A stretch of DNA of 16,284 nt from Candidatus Kerfeldbacteria bacterium (GTDB lineage: Bacteria; Patescibacteriota; Patescibacteriia; Veblenbacterales; UBA10138): assembly GCA_016217875.1 (NCBI GenBank), contig JACRFN010000124.1:1-16284 (forward strand), read 5' to 3'. The notes under the pieces are model-generated. The model made no database searches. It saw only the letters and a list, made by a program, of their open reading frames with translations, and was not told where the DNA came from. Every line of letters starts with the position of its first letter. The stretch's first letter is position 1. Position numbers and translations under genes: made by a program. Shown here one piece after another: positions 12,786-16,284 of the stretch.

Positions 12786-13532
12786 GTGACTAATGAACCA
12801 GCAAACTCAATAGAGGCCATGCCAATACTGGTAATTGATCGCAAAGACCGACTACTGGATAAACTCGTCGGGCCGCTCATTCCCACCCGCGAGCGGCGGA
12901 CTAGAATCAGAAGACACTTGGTGGAACTTTTTGCGCCTATCTCCAAGCCGCTGTCAGCTAAGGTCGACGAACTTATAGAAAGAGACATCATCACTGTTTC
13001 CAATCTCTTTTCTTTGAGTCGCGTTATCGCCGGACCGCTCTTCCTTATCTTCTTCCGTTTTGGCGTAGGGCTGTGGAGCTACCTTATCAACATCGGCTGG
13101 GCGGCTCTAAGCGACTATCTCGACGGCTACTTGGCCCGCAAAATGAGCCAGGTTACCCAACTTGGTAAAGCCCTGGATCCGCTGTGCGACAAACTCTACG
13201 CTGTTTTTCTGATTATAGCTTTTTGGCCATGCTTTTGGTGGTACAGCATCTGGCCGCTCATTGCCGGCGAGCTGAGCCTTGTCCTGGGAGCGATCTGGCA
13301 TAAACAGCTACGTAGATTTTCCCCAGGCATAGCAGTGGAGGCTAACTGGGCTGGCAAGTTCAAATATAATGTACAGGGCCTGGGCGCGCTCGCCTTCTTG
13401 TTTGAGTTCTACAACATGGGCAACTGGATTTTCATCTGCGCTGACGTCTTAGCCTTTACCAGTCTTTACCTTCATCTCCTGCCACCCAAACCAAAAAATT
13501 TTCAACAGATGCAAACGAAAGCGACCGGTTAA
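12786..13532 (+). CDS. CDP-alcohol phosphatidyltransferase (PgsA-like)
   Basis: Integral membrane enzyme of 248 aa that transfers a phosphatidyl group from a CDP-lipid to an alcohol in phospholipid synthesis. The complete signature D-G-x2-A-R-x8-G-x3-D-x3-D is present: D110, D113, G114, A117, R118, G127, D131 and D135 (SDYLDGYLAR followed by GKALDPLCDK). About 65 mainly polar residues precede the membrane domain, which has hydrophobic segments near 78-108, 138-172 and 198-233. The motif matches phosphatidylglycerophosphate synthase and its relatives, but the acceptor alcohol cannot be told. The GTG at 12786 has AGAGG 5 nt upstream, one of the few Shine-Dalgarno-like sites here; the in-frame ATG at 12819 is an alternative. 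It is the only clear plus-strand protein gene, is divergent from the Clp-like cluster and ends in a strong terminator. Confidence 0.92.
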   Translation: MTNEPANSIEAMPILVIDRKDRLLDKLVGPLIPTRERRTRIRRHLVELFAPISKPLSAKVDELIERDIITVSNLFSLSRVIAGPLFLIFFRFGVGLWSYLINIGWAALSDYLDGYLARKMSQVTQLGKALDPLCDKLYAVFLIIAFWPCFWWYSIWPLIAGELSLVLGAIWHKQLRRFSPGIAVEANWAGKFKYNVQGLGALAFLFEFYNMGNWIFICADVLAFTSLYLHLLPPKPKNFQQMQTKATG

Positions 13533-13554
13533 GCTGTACCGGTCGTCTTTTTTT
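13522..13554 (+). terminator. Rho-independent terminator of the phosphatidyltransferase gene
   Basis: CGACCGGT (13522-13529) pairs perfectly with ACCGGTCG (13538-13545) across an 8-nt loop and is followed by TCTTTTTTTAT. The TAA stop codon (13530-13532) lies in the loop, so the stem includes the last codons. In the minus direction the stem is followed only by CTTTC, so it is mainly a plus-strand terminator, located between convergent genes. Confidence 0.9.
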
Positions 13555-13583
13555 ATATACTAATGGCTAGGAGCCAGTGGCTA

Positions 13584-15506
13584 TCACCTAACCACCACTC
13601 CTTTGCCCTGAGCGCCTAAATCATCATCTAAATCAGTCGTGATAAACTTGGCCGTGGCAATTAAATCGGCTCCGGAAAAATTATCGCGTCCGGTAGCCGT
13701 AGTAGTTTTGGTCAAAACCAGTATCTTATCCGCGTCAGGCTCCTCCGGCGTGACCGCTACTTCAAACGAAGCTTCGGGCTTGTCAAGAACTACGCCGGCG
13801 CCCGGCGGCAAGCGATTCAGTTGCCAGCGCACCTCGCGCGTATTGGGATTGAAAGTAACTTTTTGCCCGGCCGTAACCGTTGACTGCCCGGTCCAAATTA
13901 CGCCGGCGGGCAAAGTAGTATTAACCTCGATATTATCGACTTCACTCCAACTGTTGCTCAGGCGCCAAAATACTACATAAGTAGTTGTTTGCCCGACCTT
14001 GGGCGGCAGGGGGCCGGAGCCCAGCTTAACTAACTGATCGGTGTAGTAGCGTCCTTCTACGCTCAAACTGAATTGGGTATTGACCTTAGTCTCCACTTCG
14101 TTGGACTGGGCGCTCACCTCACGTAAAGAGTCGCCTACTAATTGCTTGGCCCGCACCGCAAGCTGAGCCTTAAAACTGGGGCCCGAGGTTACACCGGCAG
14201 GCAAGACGGCTGGCGTGCGCAAACTAAAACGCAAACTGCCCGAACCGGCAGCGGACAGAGCCTCCAAAGCCGGCAGGTTATCTTTTGTCCAGGTGATAGT
14301 GCCGGCCTGAGCGTCAACCACTCCATCAGCCGTGTCACGTAACGACGTCCAATCGAAAAATAATGGATTAAGCCTGGCGACCAAGACCAAATCTGAAAAA
14401 GAGACCTCACCTTCATTGCTGTAAACCAGGTCATAAACGACCTCTTGCCCCAAATCAACCGCGCTCTTTAAGCTCACGTCATTAGCCGTCAAGCTTAGGG
14501 TGAGGTGGGACTTGATTAAAGTGGTATTAAAAATCTTTTCCTCTTGCACCGTTAAGTCCTTAGCTTCGGGGGGCACCAAGCCAATGGCCAGACGAAATCC
14601 CTGGTTGCCGGCTATCGCTGCTTCGGTAAATTTTCCCCTTAACTCTATTTTACCTTCTCCTCGCGGCTCAATATCCGGCAGTTTCCAAGTATTATTAGAG
14701 CCTGATAAGGGTTCAAGCTGGGGAAGTTCCAGCTCAAAGCCCCCGGGTGAAGTAAGGCGCAAAACCAAGCCAGTCAGTTTATTGGCCGAACTGTTGCGAT
14801 AAGTGACCGTCAATAACAACGTCTGATCGGCCGGCAATTGGGTGGGCCCAGATACTTCTACGTTCACAACTGAGGCTACTATTTGCGTCTTGACTGTAAC
14901 GCTTTTGGCAAACTGGGCGCGGAAATTATCAGGCTCGTAAGTGAGAACCGCGCCAAAAGTTTTTTCCTCACCCACCTCACCGACGAGCTGGCCACGGATA
15001 GTAATACTGCCTGTCTCGTGGGCCGCTATGCGAGGCAAACTAAATTTTGTGCCGTCGGCCGCCGCCGGCTGCGGCGCAGCCTCCTGAAAGGTAAAACCGC
15101 CGGGGTAGCGCAAGTTGATTTCGGTATTCAAAAGATCCACTGACTGATCATTGGTATAACTCAGGCGATACTCTACCACCTGGCCAGAGGGCGCCGCCGC
15201 CGGGCCCAGAAACTCGACTTTAACCGCTTCCTCGCCAAACTTACCGCCCCCTTGATTGTTAAAAATAAAAAAGCCGGCCAAGGCTAAACCCAACAACAGA
15301 GCTAGAATCGAAATAGCATAAAGCCACAAACGACGTCGCCTGTTTTGGCGAAGCAGTTGCGGCACATCATAAGACTCCTGCTGTTGATAAAACTGGGCGA
15401 ACTCGCGCTCGGCCTTCTGCCTCTCATCCTGAGGGGGCTGAGGCGCAGGCTCTAGCGGCGGCTCTATTGTTATATCGGTTACGCGCGACGTATCTTTTGT
15501 GCTCAT
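13584..15506 (-). CDS. Membrane-anchored surface protein with DUF11-like beta-sandwich repeats
   Basis: 640-aa protein from the ATG at 15506; a TTG at 15533 in the same frame would add nine residues. A polar, proline-rich cytoplasmic tail (about 1-54, with EPPLEPAPQPPQ) is followed by RRRR and one membrane helix (about 60-82), then a long external region. That region has four similar Ig-like units (roughly 95-208, 212-328, 333-470 and 478-630) with recurring themes: G-Q-x-V-x-Y-x-L-x-Y-x-N, a Y-P-G-G-F or L-P-A-G-V turn, and W-x-L/W-x-x-x-x-L-P followed by L-x-P/A-G-x-G. These are typical of DUF11/conserved-repeat surface proteins. There is no LPXTG sorting motif, and the anchor is N-terminal. 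A role in cell-surface structure or attachment is likely but not shown. It lies 115 nt after recO on the same strand, and a long inverted repeat spans the gap. Confidence 0.85.
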   Translation of the reverse strand: MSTKDTSRVTDITIEPPLEPAPQPPQDERQKAEREFAQFYQQQESYDVPQLLRQNRRRRLWLYAISILALLLGLALAGFFIFNNQGGGKFGEEAVKVEFLGPAAAPSGQVVEYRLSYTNDQSVDLLNTEINLRYPGGFTFQEAAPQPAAADGTKFSLPRIAAHETGSITIRGQLVGEVGEEKTFGAVLTYEPDNFRAQFAKSVTVKTQIVASVVNVEVSGPTQLPADQTLLLTVTYRNSSANKLTGLVLRLTSPGGFELELPQLEPLSGSNNTWKLPDIEPRGEGKIELRGKFTEAAIAGNQGFRLAIGLVPPEAKDLTVQEEKIFNTTLIKSHLTLSLTANDVSLKSAVDLGQEVVYDLVYSNEGEVSFSDLVLVARLNPLFFDWTSLRDTADGVVDAQAGTITWTKDNLPALEALSAAGSGSLRFSLRTPAVLPAGVTSGPSFKAQLAVRAKQLVGDSLREVSAQSNEVETKVNTQFSLSVEGRYYTDQLVKLGSGPLPPKVGQTTTYVVFWRLSNSWSEVDNIEVNTTLPAGVIWTGQSTVTAGQKVTFNPNTREVRWQLNRLPPGAGVVLDKPEASFEVAVTPEEPDADKILVLTKTTTATGRDNFSGADLIATAKFITTDLDDDLGAQGKGVVVR

Positions 15507-15507
15507 A

Positions 15508-15643
15508 CCCCGTATATCAACTTCGCTCGCCAAAACTAGGCGAGGTAGAAAGTCGTAAGTTAGTTATTAGAGATTTATTGAACATAAGGTGATTACCTGA
15601 TACTTTGGCGAAATGTGAGCCTTAGCGAAGTTGTATTACGGGG
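15508..15643. repeat. Long-spaced inverted repeat between recO and the surface-protein gene
   Basis: CCCCGTATATCAACTTCGCT (15508-15527) matches the reverse complement of 15624-15643 at 17 of 20 positions. The next inner segment TCGCCAAA (15527-15534) also pairs perfectly with TTTGGCGA (15604-15611). The arms enclose about 70 nt. The right arm encodes the last residues of RecO, and the left arm ends 2 nt upstream of the surface-protein ATG. In the mRNA it would place that start codon beside a long stem, so it may affect translation; it may also be an inverted duplication. Confidence 0.65.
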
Positions 15644-16284
15644 CATACTTCTAGGATACTACGAAGTACTTTAAGCGTGTATAGCTCACGCCCCATGTGA
15701 CCTTGAAAATAATCTGTTAAAAAGGCCAAAGCGTCCTGCGGCTGGCCTGATTCATCTCCAGCCCGGCGGGTAAGCCAAGCCACGGTGGCAGACGTGACAG
15801 CTACGGCAGTCAGACCTGGCTTCAGGCAGGCCTGATGATAAAAACCATGGTCAGGCCAGCTAAAACACACTGCCTCCTTGCCTAATTCGCCGCCGCAGGC
15901 CTCACAAACCCGAAGATGAGGGCCCAGGCCGCTACTGGAGATAACCTCCAGTAAAAAGCTGGCTAATAAATTCCTAGCCCCCGGCCGCCAGGCCGTACCA
16001 ACAGTGAGTTTTTGCAATTCGCTCACATAGCGCCGTAATAAAAGGAAAAGATTGTTTTCTGCCTGGCCTGGCTGAGCTAACATATCTGCCACCTCCAAAA
16101 AGGAAGTGGCCAGTACCACGGTGGGAAGACTATACGGCGGCTTAAGGTAAACGCGACGCAGGCTGGCGGCGGCCAGATGATCAAGCTTTTGACCTGGCGC
16201 CACCATCAGCTCCACCTCGCTGAAGGGCTGTAAGTGGGGCGCCAGTTTGGAGATAGACTTTTGTCCGCCAGCAACCACTAGCTC
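15622..16284 (-). CDS. recO: DNA repair protein RecO, 5' end off the right edge
   Basis: 220 residues are visible; the frame is open to base 16284 and the start lies outside. The visible part opens ELVVAGGQKSISKLAPHLQP, the counterpart of the A-x-G-x-R-x-x-x-S-x-x-x-x-x-L-x-P/E-F stretch after the N-terminal OB fold of RecO. It continues with FSEVELMVAPGQKLDHL. The C-terminal part has a zinc-binding-like arrangement CEACGGEL, then a Cys in VCFSW and HQAC. RecO loads RecA with RecR in RecF-pathway recombinational repair and anneals single strands. A GTG at 16278 is an internal codon, not the likely start, because about 50 residues of the OB fold would be missing. The last codons overlap one arm of the inverted repeat 15508-15643. 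Confidence 0.88.
   Translation of the reverse strand, partial: ELVVAGGQKSISKLAPHLQPFSEVELMVAPGQKLDHLAAASLRRVYLKPPYSLPTVVLATSFLEVADMLAQPGQAENNLFLLLRRYVSELQKLTVGTAWRPGARNLLASFLLEVISSSGLGPHLRVCEACGGELGKEAVCFSWPDHGFYHQACLKPGLTAVAVTSATVAWLTRRAGDESGQPQDALAFLTDYFQGHMGRELYTLKVLRSILEVCPVIQLR

Noticed and set aside
12644..13003. N-terminal extension of the small membrane protein by 120 residues
   Set aside because: It would overlap the divergent phosphatidyltransferase gene by over 200 nt, is low-complexity serine-rich shadow sequence, and a promoter sits just before the ATG at 12643.
1..16284. CRISPR arrays, tRNA or rRNA genes, insertion sequences
   Set aside because: I found no regularly spaced repeats, no T-arm consensus with a matching acceptor stem, no rRNA-like stretch and no transposase-like protein.

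Overview
The window looks like a piece of a streamlined bacterial chromosome, most likely Candidate Phyla Radiation (Patescibacteria). The reasons are a single-chain eukaryote-type glycyl-tRNA synthetase, a RsmI without its usual C-terminal tail, a membrane-anchored Clp-type ATPase, a half-size EamA transporter, a DUF11-type surface protein, very tight gene packing and few Shine-Dalgarno sequences. The lineage is inferred from gene content, not proven. TGA is used as a stop (AI-2E and DUF11 genes), so the code looks standard.

Layout. Nearly all genes are on the minus strand. 1-1696 holds a partial four-helix-bundle protein gene downstream of metG. 1697-2536 is the only long stretch without a protein gene. 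It holds the metG promoter, a strong plus-strand terminator (1873-1920), a 20-bp perfect inverted repeat with branched interior (2052-2147), a run of short direct repeats, and a plus-strand unit (promoter 2265-2294, terminator 2503-2541) whose two ends pair through 23 Watson-Crick pairs. I read this unit as an unassigned structured non-coding RNA of about 240 nt. 2537-5665 carries an M16 zinc peptidase, an AI-2E family membrane protein and rsmI. 5711-5924 is an array of hairpins, followed by glyS (5933-7324). A small ArsR-type regulator (7449-7709) has related palindromes on both sides, one next to its own promoter.

7788-12643 is a compact four-gene minus-strand cluster with 3-8 nt gaps: a 116-aa membrane protein, a membrane-anchored two-AAA+ Clp-like ATPase with a degenerate first ATPase domain, a 499-aa protein ending in a lone PEP-utiliser phosphohistidine domain, and a single-EamA-domain membrane protein. 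A CDP-alcohol phosphatidyltransferase gene diverges from it (12786-13532) and ends in a clear terminator. 13584-16284 holds a DUF11-type membrane-anchored surface protein downstream of recO, which runs off the right edge.

The genes cover translation (metG, glyS, rsmI), envelope and lipid synthesis (phosphatidyltransferase, surface protein, AI-2E and EamA proteins), proteolysis or remodelling (M16, Clp-like ATPase) and repair (recO). The points most worth a second look are the putative non-coding RNA, the Clp-like/PEP-like cluster, and the ArsR gene with its palindromes.
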